From: Durusdinium trenchii
Lineage: Eukaryota; Sar; Dinophyceae; Suessiales; Symbiodiniaceae
Assembly (NCBI GenBank): GCA_963970005.1
Contig: CAXAMN010026805.1
Location: 1,390,658-1,454,657, forward strand
Reading direction: 5' to 3'
Length of the DNA stretch: 64,000 nucleotides
Under the pieces are notes generated by a model. The model was not told the DNA's origin. It searched no databases and saw only the letters and a list, made by a program, of their open reading frames with translations. Made by a program: the position numbers and the translations under genes. Shown in pieces: positions 23,020 to 35,846 of this stretch. Each line of letters begins with the position of its first letter. The stretch's first letter is position 1.

Positions 23020-26000
23020 GGGGAGACCACTGTAGAGTACTGTAGATTGGGGGCGTCCCATGATCTGGAACAGTCGGTAAACAATGATCCTTATTTGAGA
23101 TACTTTAGAGAAAGGCCGAAAGGCCTATACTAACCATCATCATCCACTGTTGCAGGGAATGGGATAATATACCCAAACTGTAGATCTGATTCCGGCACTG
23201 GTTAGTGGAATCCCACTCTCGTTTCGGAACTGCAACCTGAGACATACAAGCGCTACAACGCTGATATGTGTGAACCGTGAACCCCTTAGCAAGGACAAGA
23301 GACGGACAAGCATCGGTCATGTAGAGTGAGATTTGTCTACGGGATGGCAGTATTGGGTGAGGATCTGTTTCACCCAACGAGGCTTTTGCCATTTGTGAAT
23401 CCATGTGAATCCACGATGGTTTCTGAAGCCTATGCATATAGCTCCAAACTCCACCACTGGTGAGTAGGAGTAGAAAGTCTTTGCTTTCAAACTTCCTGTG
23501 ACTGAAGCGGTTGTTCATGGCAGGGATGGGATGGCTAGCAAACATCAAAAAGGTTCAATGCCAAGGAAGCAAGCACAGCAGTTCTTTCATGTTCTTTCCG
23601 CAAACTAGGGGCATTGGCTTTGGGGGCAAATACCGATATACAGGCGTTGTGCTCATCAGAAAGCCAATGCTGTAACGAAAGACCGGCTCTTGGGTTGTGC
23701 TTCAGTTTTCAATGCTGGTGACAAGGCAATGTCTCAAACATGAATGCTATCAGTCGTAGACGAAGAAATTGTGACAAGGATACAGGATGCCGACGACCCT
23801 CAGATTCGTAGAAGTACTGTTTCAGTTTCATTTCATTCGTGCGGCCTTCCTCTGATTGAACAAGACGGCACCCTTTTGAGACATGCCCAATCCAGGAGAT
23901 TGAACCACTGCTCTCCACAGTGGTTGCTGCGTTTCGTTCCCGGTCTTTAACCGTGTGAGAAAAGGCCGGAACAGGTCCTCCTCGTTGCGGATTTGGTGTT
24001 GACCAGTGCTAGCAAGAACTGCTTAGAGCAAGGTTGAAAGAATGGAGTAACCGGAGCAAAATTCAATGTAAAGATGTTGGATGCTCAGTCTTGGATGGTC
24101 CAATGGAATCCTTGGAATCCAGGACAGAATGGTTTGCATTTCGGCCCAGGCTTTTGCGTCCATTGCAGGTTGAGCTTGAGAAAACCCGCGTCCATTGAGG
24201 CAATCCTCCGTTTCCGGGAGAAAACCATCGAGCCATGGAGCCTGGACCTTCTCAAGACCATGTTCCTTTTCAAACGGTAGATCTTCTTTGCGTGTAGAAA
24301 GCACAATATGTATGTTGTGCACAAACAGGCCTGCCAGGTTTTGTCACCAGTGCATTTGCAGACGCATCAGACACATCCACATATGTTCAAACGAGAGCAA
24401 GCAGTCAATTAAGAGCTCTAGAAGTCAAATTGCTGAATCCTCATGGAGCCTCCCACGGGCGTCATTCTGGACGAAGACTTTGGTACAGGAACCTTGGTGG
24501 CACTGGGCATCGGAGGATGTCGGAGGATGTCGGAGGAAATGATCACATTCAGATTTCGTGCAAGGGTTGCTTTTGGTGGAAAAAGGGCCAGGCACACAAT
24601 TCTGCAGAGGTGGCACCGGTTGCATAGAATAATAGAAACACACCTTCACTCCCAAGGTTACCCAGCAACACACCCTTCGTCGTGCACCGCCAGCTGCGGC
24701 ACGGTGCACGGTTGTCACTGAGGCGTTGAAGAGTCTTTGGCACGCTTCGATGAGGACAGAACACCCAGATGAGCTGTGCAGCATTCCCGGAGAGAAAATC
24801 ACAAGCAGGTTGTCAACAATCCTAGACCAACCATTGTGGAATAGCCACATGAATTTAGCCCTGGTATGCCCACATTAATGATTATATAATGTATTATTTA
24901 TGACCGTAATCTACTGGTTGCTGTTCCATACGTGGATGGTCTGAGATTGTTGACAACTGCTCCAATATTGCAGGACACCCGCCAGACAGACATCAAAACT
25001 CCATGTCAGGCCCCTCATCAAGTGTGAAGAAGCATCAGCAAACAAACTGTGATGTTGACCGTTTGCGCGTATATTCTAAATAGACTGATGACAAAATGTC
25101 CTTGAAGCAGATGATAAAGTGGCCAATCTAAGATCACCATTTGATCATGCCCACCTATACCAATTCTAGCGCAGGTGCATCGGTCGTCCCTCACCCCGTC
25201 GTCGTTGGGTTCGCTTCCCCCCAGGATGGCTTTTGCATCTTCCAGTCCTTTCTGAGGCGCCAAGTGGTGAGAGACTCGACTCCCATGCCTGGTCAAGGCC
25301 CCCCCCCCCATACATTGACCTTTATGCGCCATCATGCGCCATCTATTTGGTTAAGCCGGGTCATATCATGGGACAGTTTGGGGTGACATGCTGACCATAC
25401 TGGTCTCAACTATGGCCAAGAGGTTTGATGCCGGCTGGTTCCAATCATTGGTTGTGTTTTCATGTTAGGCGTGCCTGCCCACTGCTTGTCCATAGCTCAG
25501 AAATACCTATAGATCAATGTTTGTAGAAAACCACCCAGGAGATCCATAATCAATGTAGGTTTGATCCTCCCTCCGTGTACTACAAAATCAGCCCATCAAC
25601 ATGACGATATTATAAATACCACGCCGCCTTGACAAACGCGGAGAGTTGAGTCAGCAATTGGGCAGACATGGCTATTTTCCCGATGTGTTTAAATGATTCC
25701 GGGATAGTCAAGTAAGCAAATGGTTGGAATGCCAGCACTGAAGTGGAGACCATGTGTTTCTCAAACCACATGTTTCAGTTCTCCTCAACCATTCGATCAC
25801 CAAAGAAATGGATTTGTTGCTTTCCGGCCTTGCACCCCATCAATGGTGGGCTGACCACGTGGCACCCCCGGGACCCGATGTTCAACCCAGCAAGGCCATT
25901 GCATCTCCAAGAGCTGCAAACCAGCTTTGATGAGCGACCCTGGGCTGAGAGCGACACCACTTGGACCCGCGTCTTCGAAGATTTTCATGGTTTGGTGCCG

Positions 26001-26529
26001 AAGACGCGGCGAGATGTGATGAATTAACCCCCACACAACCGAACACTGACGCGATTCACGGTCAATCATTCACGGTCAACGGCCGCGGCCCCTTGAACGT
26101 CCCTGTTACCAAAAAGAAGCCGCAAGGGCCACCAGGTGTGTTTGATGGCATGTATCCACATGCAGGGTACAAATAACATCCAATAACACAATGTTGGAGC
26201 GACTCACTGAAGACGATGTATTCCCTAAAGTTGTAGGAGCTGCTCACGTTTATCCTTGTTTCTCCAATCTCCTGGACCCTTCGAGTGCTACCTTTGTCAA
26301 TGCTTTGGCTTTGGGTCCAGTCGTTGCAATTGTGATCCCATGGCACTGCTCAGGACTGCGTGAGCTTTTAGCTGATGATGTCGAGGCTGGACATCATTTG
26401 GTGTGTGAACCTCCAGTCACTAAACATGAACTCAGGCCGTTTCGTGTTGACATAGGGTCACAAAGGTGTTGAGCTCATTGCCATGGAGTGTGCATTGCAG
26501 TTGCCCACTTGTTGCCGTTTTTTTGAGTC
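23020..26529. other. Stretch without a recognised gene
   Basis: Overlapping ORFs on both strands (23105-23548 -, 24425-24850 -, 24195-24542 +, 26191-26472 +) have no recognisable motifs. The last, starting MLERLTEDDVFPKVVGAAHV, is the most gene-like. A short CGGAGGATGT tandem lies near 24515-24540. Confidence 0.35.
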
Positions 26530-27792
26530 GGAGTCGGCATCCCAAGAGCCTGGAGGTGGACTTGGGTGTGAACTGGGCCTGTGAAACTGCTGAGCCCTTC
26601 CTGAGAGTACTTCAAGATGAGAGGCAGGGAACAGTCGAGGATGCGAAGTTCTTCGGCCAAAGCTGGTTGAGAAGTTCCGCTGGCCGAGGTGCCCACATGA
26701 AGACATATGAAGACCTCACCCCATCAACATCCTTTCCTCTTTGCAATGATCTGGCACCGTGGCACAACTTGGTTGGTCCCCAATGAAGGAACCGAAACAC
26801 CTGTGGCAGGTATTGGGTGTCCAGTCCATAGGATGCCCTCACGCAACACCTGCAGCATGCTGCAAATGCGACCTCATAACGAAGATGAACGCTCACCAGT
26901 TTGAGGCAACGCCCTCAAGCAAAAACACGTGTTGTGTATGTGTGTTGGACCACTTCATTCCTAGTTTGCATCCACTCGTTCTGCAGACAGGCCTCAGGCA
27001 GGGTTTGTTCGTTTCTGTTACTCAAGGTCACTCACTGCTGATCTCTTTGCACACAAAGTGCAGATTACAAGATGCTAAGATGCTACGATGCTGCTGGTTT
27101 TGCGTGACCAGTGTGACCCCACAGTTGGTTGCTAGGCTCTTGGATTTCCTGGTGGAGCTTTGTGGTTTGCCACTGGTGGCTATGCGCCTGGAGCTCTTCG
27201 AGAAGAGGCGCGTGGAGCTGGGGGATGTGTGGACTCAATGGAGTCCCCAAAATCACCGAACGCAGGGGAAGATCAAGGAATCATAGAACATCATTGAACT
27301 CCATGGAGAAGGCTGAATCAAGAGCAAGCTATTGTACAGTCATTAGCTGGTTGTCAAGCCAGCAAAAGTTGAGGGATACGCTACTACGAGGAGGAATGTT
27401 TGGGGGTAAATGGGGTGTCTAGTGGTTTTGGCCGCTCATTATATGTACGTATCTATCTATCTATGAATCTATGTATGTATGTATATATATATATATTATA
27501 TGTATATTATATATATATATATACTGTAGTTCATTTGAAGCTGTAATACTGGTAGGCAGTTCTGAGTTCTTTGCAACCATGTTATGGTAGGCTCCTTATT
27601 CAAGTCAGTCAGTCTCCATGTCCGCGAAATGTTGATTTGAATATGTTGTTGGTCTTCAAGGTGGACCAGCCAGAAAGACACTCCCACAAGCAGATGTGTT
27701 GCCCTGAGACTCTATTTCTTCCGATGGTTTTCCGTGTTGAGCTCTTGGCAAGGGAGAGGAAGGAGCAGGTCAAGGATCCGTCACACGCATAG
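26530..27792 (+). CDS. Possible exons of an unknown gene ending at 27792
   Basis: Three + strand segments look coding: about 26545-26640 (ETAEPFLRVLQDERQ), about 27121-27240 after an AG (VARLLDFLVELCGLPLVAM, then FEKRRVELGDVW), and 27661-27792 after CTTCAAG, ending KDPSHA and TAG. A TATG/TA microsatellite lies between the last two. No family is recognised and joining them into one gene is a guess. Confidence 0.2.
27441..27526. repeat. TATC/TATG/TA microsatellite
   Basis: TATC units pass into TATG units and then several TA runs. Similar TA runs occur at about 15107, 19477, 29885, 31920, 46376, 57108, 60096 and 63845. Confidence 0.9.
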
Positions 27793-28863
27793 CGGTTTCA
27801 ATCAATTTAAATAAGGGGCCATCATTCTTCGAAGCCACTTTCGTTTGGAGGAGGGATCTCTTCTTTTGGTCTCTTCATTGAATCGACCCCAACAAATGAA
27901 CAACAAACACACTGGACACGGACTCGCGAACTCATTGGAGTAGATCTTTTTCTATTTTGATCCCCTTTTGGAACTTCCTCAGACTTTCTGCACCTGACCG
28001 TCTAGAAGCCTGGCTCATTTTCGTTCCGGAACCGTTCGCTCCGTTGGGTCCAGGCCTGGCTCCTCGAACTTGATCCCATGGCACCAGGAGCGCTTCTGTG
28101 TGTCGACCCGGTGAGCGGTTTTAAGACAAATGCTTGGGTGAAAACTCCCTATGAATCAGGTAAAACATGGTAAAAAAGCTCTATTTGGGTTAACTACCCT
28201 AACAGTCGTTTTATAGGTTGAACCATGTTAAACATGGTTAAATAAACCTACGGTCGTTCACCCAATCAAATCAGAGGTAAAGAGATGACCACCTGAGGTC
28301 ACCAAGCCAAAGAGTCTTTTGGTGTGTTTTTTCAGGTCGACCGACCGTCCTTCTGGGAAAGGCCGGAAAGGCTTCCCAAAACGCGTCGCAACCACCTGCC
28401 TTGGGTTTGATCTACCCTCCTTCCAACCAACATGCAAGTGCAGAATCCTATGAAGTCATCAAAGTTCGAAACCAGCAGAGACCCATTCTGAATCGTAGAT
28501 GGCTACAGGATTGTTGGATGAAATCTAGTTGTTTCGGGTTTGTTGGGACATACCATGAGATGGTGACAAGCACAGCAGCAAGATACACAGATCTAGTGAC
28601 TATAGTCTATAGTTGTCCGCCATGTTGTCAGCACGACACGCTAGCTAGCCATATTGCTCAGTGATCGATTGTAACTCTTCATTGAACATGGTCTTCCTGG
28701 CATCCCCATCGAAAGCTGCGAGCAACAATGGAAAAACAAGCAATGGTGTGCATTACCGATTGAACAATCCAGAGATGGAGCAGCTTGTTCTTTTGTTGAA
28801 GAATGCGTCAAGTACAGAAACGAGGAAAGGGAATTGTATAAACCATAATTGCGCCAGAGCACC
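27793..28863. other. Presumed intergenic region upstream of the NTPDase gene
   Basis: No coding motif. A near-perfect palindrome AACCATGTTAAACATGGTT lies at about 28223. This interval should contain the 5' end and promoter of the NTPDase gene, but no dinoflagellate promoter consensus can be called. Confidence 0.4.
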
Positions 28864-31800
28864 ATGACGATGAAGACCTGCTGGTGTCTCCTCATCCTTC
28901 GAGTGCTAGCGCAACCTGCTTTAAGAAAGCCCTCAACCTTGGAACAAGCTTTGGTCTTTGACGCTGGCAGCAGTGGCACACGGATCCACATCTTCAACAT
29001 GTATGTGCAGCATGGGAAAGCCGTGCCCAGCGTGGACTTGAGTGTCAGGGATAACCAGACCTGGAAAGTGAAGCCTGGGCTTTCTCACTTCGCACGCAGC
29101 GATGACCTTCAAGGCGTGTCTGAGACCTGGTGTTCACTACAGGGCACATAAATCAAGTGACAAAGCCTGCAAGAAGAATCCCCGGTGAATGGATCTCTAT
29201 AGGATGGGGACGATTTAAATCGAAACACCATTCAGGGACCCATTCTATAGCGAGGGTACCGACCAAACCTGAATATGGCAGTTTGTGGAGTGGTCGTTTT
29301 CAAGGTCATCAGGAAGATAGTGACCTTATAAGGTCACTCCGTATATGGTCACCTTATGTGGTCCCAGGTCATTTTCAAGATCATCATATGGTCACTGGCT
29401 ATACATGTTTGCTCCAGCCTTAGCGGGTCGCTGGAGCAATGAACCCAAGAAAACGCCCAACTCCAGGCTGCAGGGACAGCATCAATCGGCTGGTAGCTTT
29501 CGCAAAGCAGTTTGTCAAGGGTCACCGGCAGAGAGAGACACCGGTGCTTCTGAAGGCCACAGTTCCTGGTGCTTGCATTTGGAACCCTTTTTTCTTTTCT
29601 CGGTGGCAGGTGTCATTGGAAACGTAAGAGCCTCAGGCTGGCGTAGACACCGGCACCACGGCACTACGGTCACATGAGGATATTTGGTGAAGGTGGTGAG
29701 TGTCACTTTGCCCTCCTGTCCTATTCAAGGCTGGCCTACGTGCGGTCCCCAGCGAAAAGGCCAAGGCTGTTCTGGAGACGGTCCGCTCCACACTCCTAAG
29801 CTCTGGCTTTTGGTTCCACGAGGACTGGGCGGATATCATCAAGGGAAGCTTGGCAGACAGCGATGGATGAGAATCAAAGTATAATGTATATATGTATACA
29901 TATACTACATATGTAATTCCTGCATGCCAAATTGTACTGGGATAATCGGATATGGTATGTTTCGGATGTGTATTTGGGTCAACAAACTGGAAGAAGACAA
30001 GTACCACCTGTGCTATTTAATGCAGAAGGTTTGGCTGCGAAAGCTGGGGATTAGCTGCATCATCCCTGCATCAAACGCATCGCTTGATCATCCTTCAGTA
30101 GATGATTATGCGGATGCATGGATGCATGCACGTGGGCAATCAAGGCAAGGAAGAAGCTGGCCTTGCCTGGATCGCCGCGAACTATTTGCACGGCACCTTT
30201 GGTGAAGAGTCCTCTAGCTCACCTTCGCTTGGGATCATCGAGATGGGGGGTGGATCCACCCAGGCGACGTGCAAAAAACACGTCAACACGGAACTCGCTC
30301 ATTGTCGTTGGAAGGAGGTGATGGTCGCCTCTTTGACTGGCAGGTTCTGACTTTGGGCCACCCACCCACCTCAGAATCCGATTCTCAGCGTGTTTAAAGA
30401 AACAGACAAGTGTCCTGTGTCCTAGATCAGCCTAGATCCAGGATCAAGACATTTGGGGCTTTCACAAAACCCAACATTGCTGGGGCGATTGTTGGGGGGT
30501 TCTCTGAAACCAGCAGCAGATGACCCGGGAAATATTCTAAAATCCATGAAACATAACACCCGCCACTCACTCCTGGGTCCTTTCGGAAGTGCAGAAAAGC
30601 AGAGCTGGCAGGGTGCTCGGTTGTGCTCAAAGCGCAGGTGTCCTTCCAGATCGAGGCACAGGAAGTGCCCAAAGTCGCTGAAAGTGACACCTTCGAATTT
30701 CGCACAGCGCTGGGGAAGACCTACCATCTCTATGCGCACAGCTATTTGGGCTTTGGACAAGACTATGCACAAGACAAGCTGATCGATCTGAGCCCTTTGC
30801 TTGAGTCTAGCTTAGTTAATTTGTTGTCCTTTGGACATCATGTTTTGTTCTCCTTCCTTTCATTTTGACCCTTATCGGTTTTTGCACAACCCGATGCCCC
30901 TGGTTGGCCAGCAACTGGTTTGTGTGTGCTTGACTGGCCCAAGACCTGTGCAAGGTGATGGAAACCAAGACCCCTGCTACCCCAAAGGCTACTCTCGGGA
31001 ACGGCACGGTTCCAAAATGGAAGGTGTTGGCAGCAGCCAGCAATGTGCCACTCGGTTTCAGAAACGCAGTGCGAAAGGTTGGGAAGTGGAGGCGGTTTTG
31101 GACCGATGTGCCTCGTGTGTCAACAATGAATGAAGTCAGCTGCAAGTGTATCGCAACATGTGGGAGGATCATATGCAAATTAATGAGTGCCAGTTGTGTT
31201 ACGTGTGTTGTTCAATTGCGGAGGCAAAAGAGAAATCCGAGGCATTGGATTTCAAGCATGACCTGACAAACGGTTCTTGATGCAACCACTGGTCGCAGAA
31301 CACTGCAACCACTGGTCGCGGACCACTGTGACCAGTTTCCAGGGGAAGATCACTTGGCATGGACCAGGTTGTGCCATCATCCCAGCACTTGTTCCAGGTG
31401 AACGCTTCAGACTTTTTGGCCTCCTATTTTTGTCAAGAAACCTCTCAACATTCTTAGGCATTGCATGGAAAGTTTGTGTTCATTGAGATGGTTTTGCGGG
31501 TCGCAGGTCCTAGGTAAACTGCAGAGTCTGTGGAACATCTTCAGTTGCGCTCAGCAACCGGGCACCATCCCGCTACACCTGTGGGTCCTGTGTCCAACTC
31601 TTCAGCCAGTCGCTCAGGAGAGCAATATCCAAAGACTGCTTTTTCAGGAGTCAACGGCTCCAGGGCGTTATGAATATGAGCTACCGTTGAGGGGGTCTTT
31701 GATTGCCACGGAGAACTTCTTCTATGTGACTTGATTAGCAAACACGAGAACGACGAGAACACATGAATTTGATGAGTGGTAGGTTTGGCTGGGCGTTGTG

Positions 31801-32841
31801 CTGTTGTAGCTGAGCTGTTCGGCCCTTTCACAAAGCCATTTCGGCCATTTCATATACATGACAGACCAGATAGCCACCCCCTGAACTATATATCCAAGCA
31901 GGGCAAGACATATAGTCATATATATATGACATATATTATATGTCATACTGTATGTGACAGGATATTCAAGTAGTGCTTTTCAGCAGATATCGCCGACGGA
32001 AATGCCACAGAGAGAAACAGAGAGAGAGAGAGAGCGCGCGCGCATATCCGTCGAGTGGGAGTGATTTTCTTGAGAGGTGAGACAAGATCTCAAGTTCGAC
32101 AAGATGGAGGGAGTCCCGCCCAGTGAGGAGGAAGCATCACAAGTTTGTGGTAAGGAGCCGCGTGGCCGTGAAAAAGGGTTTCCTCTCATAAGTTGTTTGC
32201 GCAAGCCAGGTTGGTTGGTGCCGGAAAGATGGGGAATGGAAACAGTCCTGTTTCCCTGCTTTGAGCTGCGTGTTCTGGTCTGATCAAGCCCCATCTAAGG
32301 CTTGCATCGAGCTTCGAGAAAGCCTGCTTTGCGCTCTCCTATCAGTTAGCATTTCTGGCGGCCGTGAAGGCGACAGATCTGGGCGAAGTGAAGGTGATGC
32401 GTAAGATCAATGGTGGCGACATCGATTGGGCCTTAGGTGCAGCCTTAGACTCTTGACTCCAAACATGTTTGCTGAGCCATGCACAGCAAGCCAGCAGCTT
32501 GTTTCTTTTTCTCCCTGGAGGGCTGCATAGCGTGTGGGTTCGGGGGCAGTTTCACCAAACTTTGAGTGCCAAGTAGTGCTAAGCAGTCAGTTCCAGAGAG
32601 TCCAAACTGAAAGATTTTTGAGGTGCATTTGCTGCAAACAAGATCTACTGGTCCAGGAAGTGCCAGTTGGATCAGGATCACTGCTTGGACACCCATGCCG
32701 TTGTGGCTGACCTTGCTGGCTTCCATCGGCTTGTTCTTTGGGTTCACCATGTACCTGGTGCGAAGGCAAAAGTGTCCACCCAAGGCCATGGCAATGAAGA
32801 TGGACCCAACGCTCTTTGGAGCAAAGAATGGGCTGGAATAG
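28864..32841 (+). CDS. Ecto-NTPDase / apyrase (GDA1/CD39 family), at least nine exons
   Basis: NTPDases hydrolyse nucleoside tri- and diphosphates outside the cell or in the secretory lumen. Exon 1 (28864-29123) starts MTMKTCWCLLILRVLAQP, a signal peptide, then ALVFDAGSSGTRIHIF (apyrase conserved region 1). Exon 2 is 29474-29561 (SINRLVAFAKQF, LLKAT); exon 3 29730-29865 (AGLRAVPSEKAKAVLE); exon 4 30145-30263 (EEAGLAWIAANYLHG, IIEMGGGSTQ, region 4); exon 5 from 30638 (VSFQIEAQE, YHLYAHSYLGFGQ). Later pieces: about 30956 (DPCYPKGY), 31648-31725 (LRGSLIATENFFY), about 32100-32135 (EEEASQVCG), about 32300-32440 (INGGDIDWALGAAL), and the last exon to 32841 with membrane helix PLWLTLLASIGLFFGFTMYL and a short basic tail. 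Introns 1-4 read through only as GA-AG, GT-AG, GA-AG and GC-AG. The later boundaries are approximate. Full-length topology: lumenal enzyme, one C-terminal anchor. Confidence 0.85.
29319..29338. repeat. Perfect 20-bp palindrome in NTPDase intron 1
   Basis: AGTGACCTTATAAGGTCACT is its own reverse complement. Within 110 bp there are further AAGGTCATC, TGGTCACC, AGGTCATT and TGGTCACTGG strings, so this intron holds a cluster of GGTCA motifs. It may fold in RNA or be a protein site; neither is shown. Confidence 0.85.
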
Positions 32842-33836
32842 TGCGACTGAGACAGCTGAACCAAATCTCAGCTTTCCACGAAGGTACTTTGTCCGGAGAT
32901 GATCGTCCTTAGATGCTACAGATTTAGATAAGATTCTTTTTGGATGTTGGAATCCACCATGTTCAACGCTATAAGCAAGCTCACTACTGCTATACACACC
33001 ACAAAATGCAACCTAAGTCGCGGGAGCGCTGCGGAACTCCCCGAGATCGAGATCGGCCGAGCGTTGAGCCGGGCCTTTCAGGGCCAATGAGCCCGCAAGA
33101 CCGTTTGACATGATGCTGGGCGCAGACCAGGTGGAAATGATCAGTTCTATATCTTGGGTTTGGCCTTTGCTAACCATCATCCATTGGTACTGGTACTGGT
33201 AATATAATAGACACAATCTATATCAATGCGGCCAGACAGATCCGAGCTCTTTGCCAGGGTCATGGCGCACCATTTGCGCCTAGAGTAGCACAGGTCAGTG
33301 CAGTTCAACCTTCATAGACGAGAAATGGTGCCCCGGTGGGAAACAGGAAGATCGCAGGGGATGTGCAGCGGCCTGGTCGAACATAGATGGACGTCGAAAG
33401 CGGGGCCCGCTTCTGAAGTATGCAATATTTCCACCACTCTGCCAGAGTAAGGTATAAAATCATATTCGAAGCATTTCGAAGCCCTTTGTGCCTTGACCTT
33501 GCCATGTTAGTGTGGGGCTGGTTGTGCGTCAGGCATCGCATAAAAAAGGGTCCATTGAATTGGGATCAATACCTTGAGGCAGAACACACAAATCCCAACC
33601 TGTGCTGTGCGGAACTTGAGCCGAGCATTGCCGTGACAGGTCTTGGGGAGCAAGGCCTTTCAGACCCTCAGAAAACCCAAGGCTTCCTATCCCATTCGAT
33701 CCCATCTCATTTTTTCAGTCCCTATCCTCAGCCCTTGGAAAACACACAACCCGAGACTAACAGTCCAATGTGTTCCCGAACTTTCTTCGCCTCACGCGGC
33801 TCGTGCCACCGATCCCGGCACCCCTCACGTCGCTAG
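32842..33836. other. Stretch downstream of the NTPDase gene
   Basis: No recognised coding family. A + frame at about 33540-33700 (GPLNWDQYLEAEHTNPNLCC) could be an exon belonging with the terminal exon at 33837. Confidence 0.3.
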
Positions 33837-34004
33837 GACACCTACACCACTCACGTGGGCTTCCAATGGTCCTCCGAGACCGCGGACCAGGCGGCCAAGC
33901 CGCACCCACTCACGCTGTACCTGGGCGAAGTCCAGTCGAGTCAGACGGGCGGTCAGCGGGTGGCGAAGATCGATGGGTCGATGGAGGTCATCGCCTGGAA
34001 CTGA
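33837..34004 (+). CDS. Terminal exon of an unknown gene
   Basis: After CGCTAG at 33836 a 55-codon frame reads DTYTTHVGFQWSSETADQAA, then LTLYLGEVQSSQTGGQRVAK and IDGSMEVIAWN before TGA. The composition is balanced and the other frames are poor in sense. No domain recognised. Earlier exons are not identified. Confidence 0.35.
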   Translation, partial: DTYTTHVGFQWSSETADQAAKPHPLTLYLGEVQSSQTGGQRVAKIDGSMEVIAWN

Positions 34005-35846
34005 GCTGGAGGATGAGTGGGTTTGGAAGGCTCTCCCCTTTTTGTTTGGTGGGTCGTTGCTCTTTTGTGTTTTTTGGTTGTGAACTGACCCAACAATTGA
34101 ATGTGGAGGTGCTTAGCACACAGGGTCACACTTTGAAAATGGGTTTGCAGTTAGCTCAATTCCTCAGGAAAATGGCTGATGGAACCGCAAGGTGAAAGGG
34201 TCCGCGCACTTGAAATGTTGAACAAAAGTTTTGCGTGACTGTGGAAGCTAGTTACTGCATTAGCACTTTATTGCAAAAACGGTAAGGCGAAAGGGTCCGA
34301 AGAACAGAACTGTTTGACAAACTCACTAGCACTTTACCAAAGCTAAGGAAACCTGTTTGGGGGATATCATGCGAAGAACCACCATGGAAACAAAAAAGGT
34401 AAAGTGGAGTCACAGCGTAAAGGACAGTTTTTTGCAGGTACGTAGAAATGGCGTCCCATTTCCATATCCTCGGATGCATCGCCAGCTTCGTTGACCAGGC
34501 GACGATGCATCCTGCCTGGTCCCCTGCGATTTTGAACAGAACAGAAACTCTTTGGAACAGAGTGTGACACACACACACACACACACTCGAGCCTGGTTCA
34601 GTTTCACCTGTTTAAGTTGGTCGGTTTAAGTTGGTCTAATTCAGACGAGTGAGATGAACTTGATGTGGCTTCTATGAAGGAGGGCCAGCTGGATGCACCA
34701 AGGAAACTCCTTCAGCTGAAGCTAGGCTGAATGAGTCCATGTTAATGTGACATGCGGCCATGCGGGTTCTGAATGAGGTGGGTGATGCCTGGTCTCCAAC
34801 AAGCTACTACCTCCCTTCATTCTTTGGATCTCATTAGACTTCATAACCCTCAGATGAATAGCAGTGACACTGCCCAGGGAGAAGTAGAAACGTGAATTCC
34901 CTGCGAGTACCTATTGGAAAGCCAGTGCATGAACTAGTGACATGATCCATTGCTAATTAACTGGCTCTCACTTTGAGCTTCGCGACCCGCGTCACCTGTG
35001 GCCTAGTTGGGTGGCGCTGGATTTGGCCTCAGCAGAATCTGGCGGTATGGAGACACCAAGCTGCAAGAGTGTATTCGATCGTGGAATTGCATCATGCTAA
35101 AGGTGCGATGCGAAGAATGACACATGAAAAGTGGCACCTTTTGTATTCTTCTTGAAATGAATGCTGCACCAATCATTGTTATCATTATCAACATTAATCC
35201 ATCCAAGTCTTCCAACGTTTAAGCGGCCTTTGAGGGAAGCTCCACGATCTCAACTCATATATGGTTGGGTGAGACTGCCTTTGCGGGCCAGCGGCGCCAG
35301 AACGCACTCCACAAATGAATCTTACTGACACACTTACACATGGAGTTTTGAGAGGTTTGAAAAACGGGTGGTGGTTTGAGGCAAGTTGCACTGCTGCCTG
35401 CCTTCTTGTCCTGCAGTGCGCACCTTTTGGTTTGTGTCCAGTCTTTTCACTGGCACTCCATCCTTTTTGTGCTGCCGTTGGTCCAAGGTGCTGCAAGCAT
35501 TGAAGACCATTTGCACTTCTAAGATCCAAACTGTTCACTGTGTGTTGTCTGATTGATGCTTTTGTGCTGTGACCTGTTTGTCGGCTCTCAAGGACCGTCT
35601 ATACATTGCAACAGAGGTGAGACGTGTTCTTGTTCCTTTCAATTTATGTTGCTGCCCAGCCCACGGAGTATCAGCATCCTTTGCCTCCGGGAGATGTTGG
35701 CGCAGAGCTGTCCTTTTTGTGACCGCTCTGGTCATTCACCACTTCTTGAGAAGGCAAGCAGGCGCAGTTTTTGCGAATCTCCCAAATACATGTTCCTGTT
35801 TGGTTGCATCAGCTATAACCTCGATGTAGGCCTCGATGTCGGGTCA
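34005..35846. other. Stretch without a recognised gene
   Basis: A CA microsatellite lies at about 34567-34587. Competing ORFs at 35194-35538 (minus) and 35553-35990 (plus) are unsupported except for the exon called from 35847. Confidence 0.35.
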
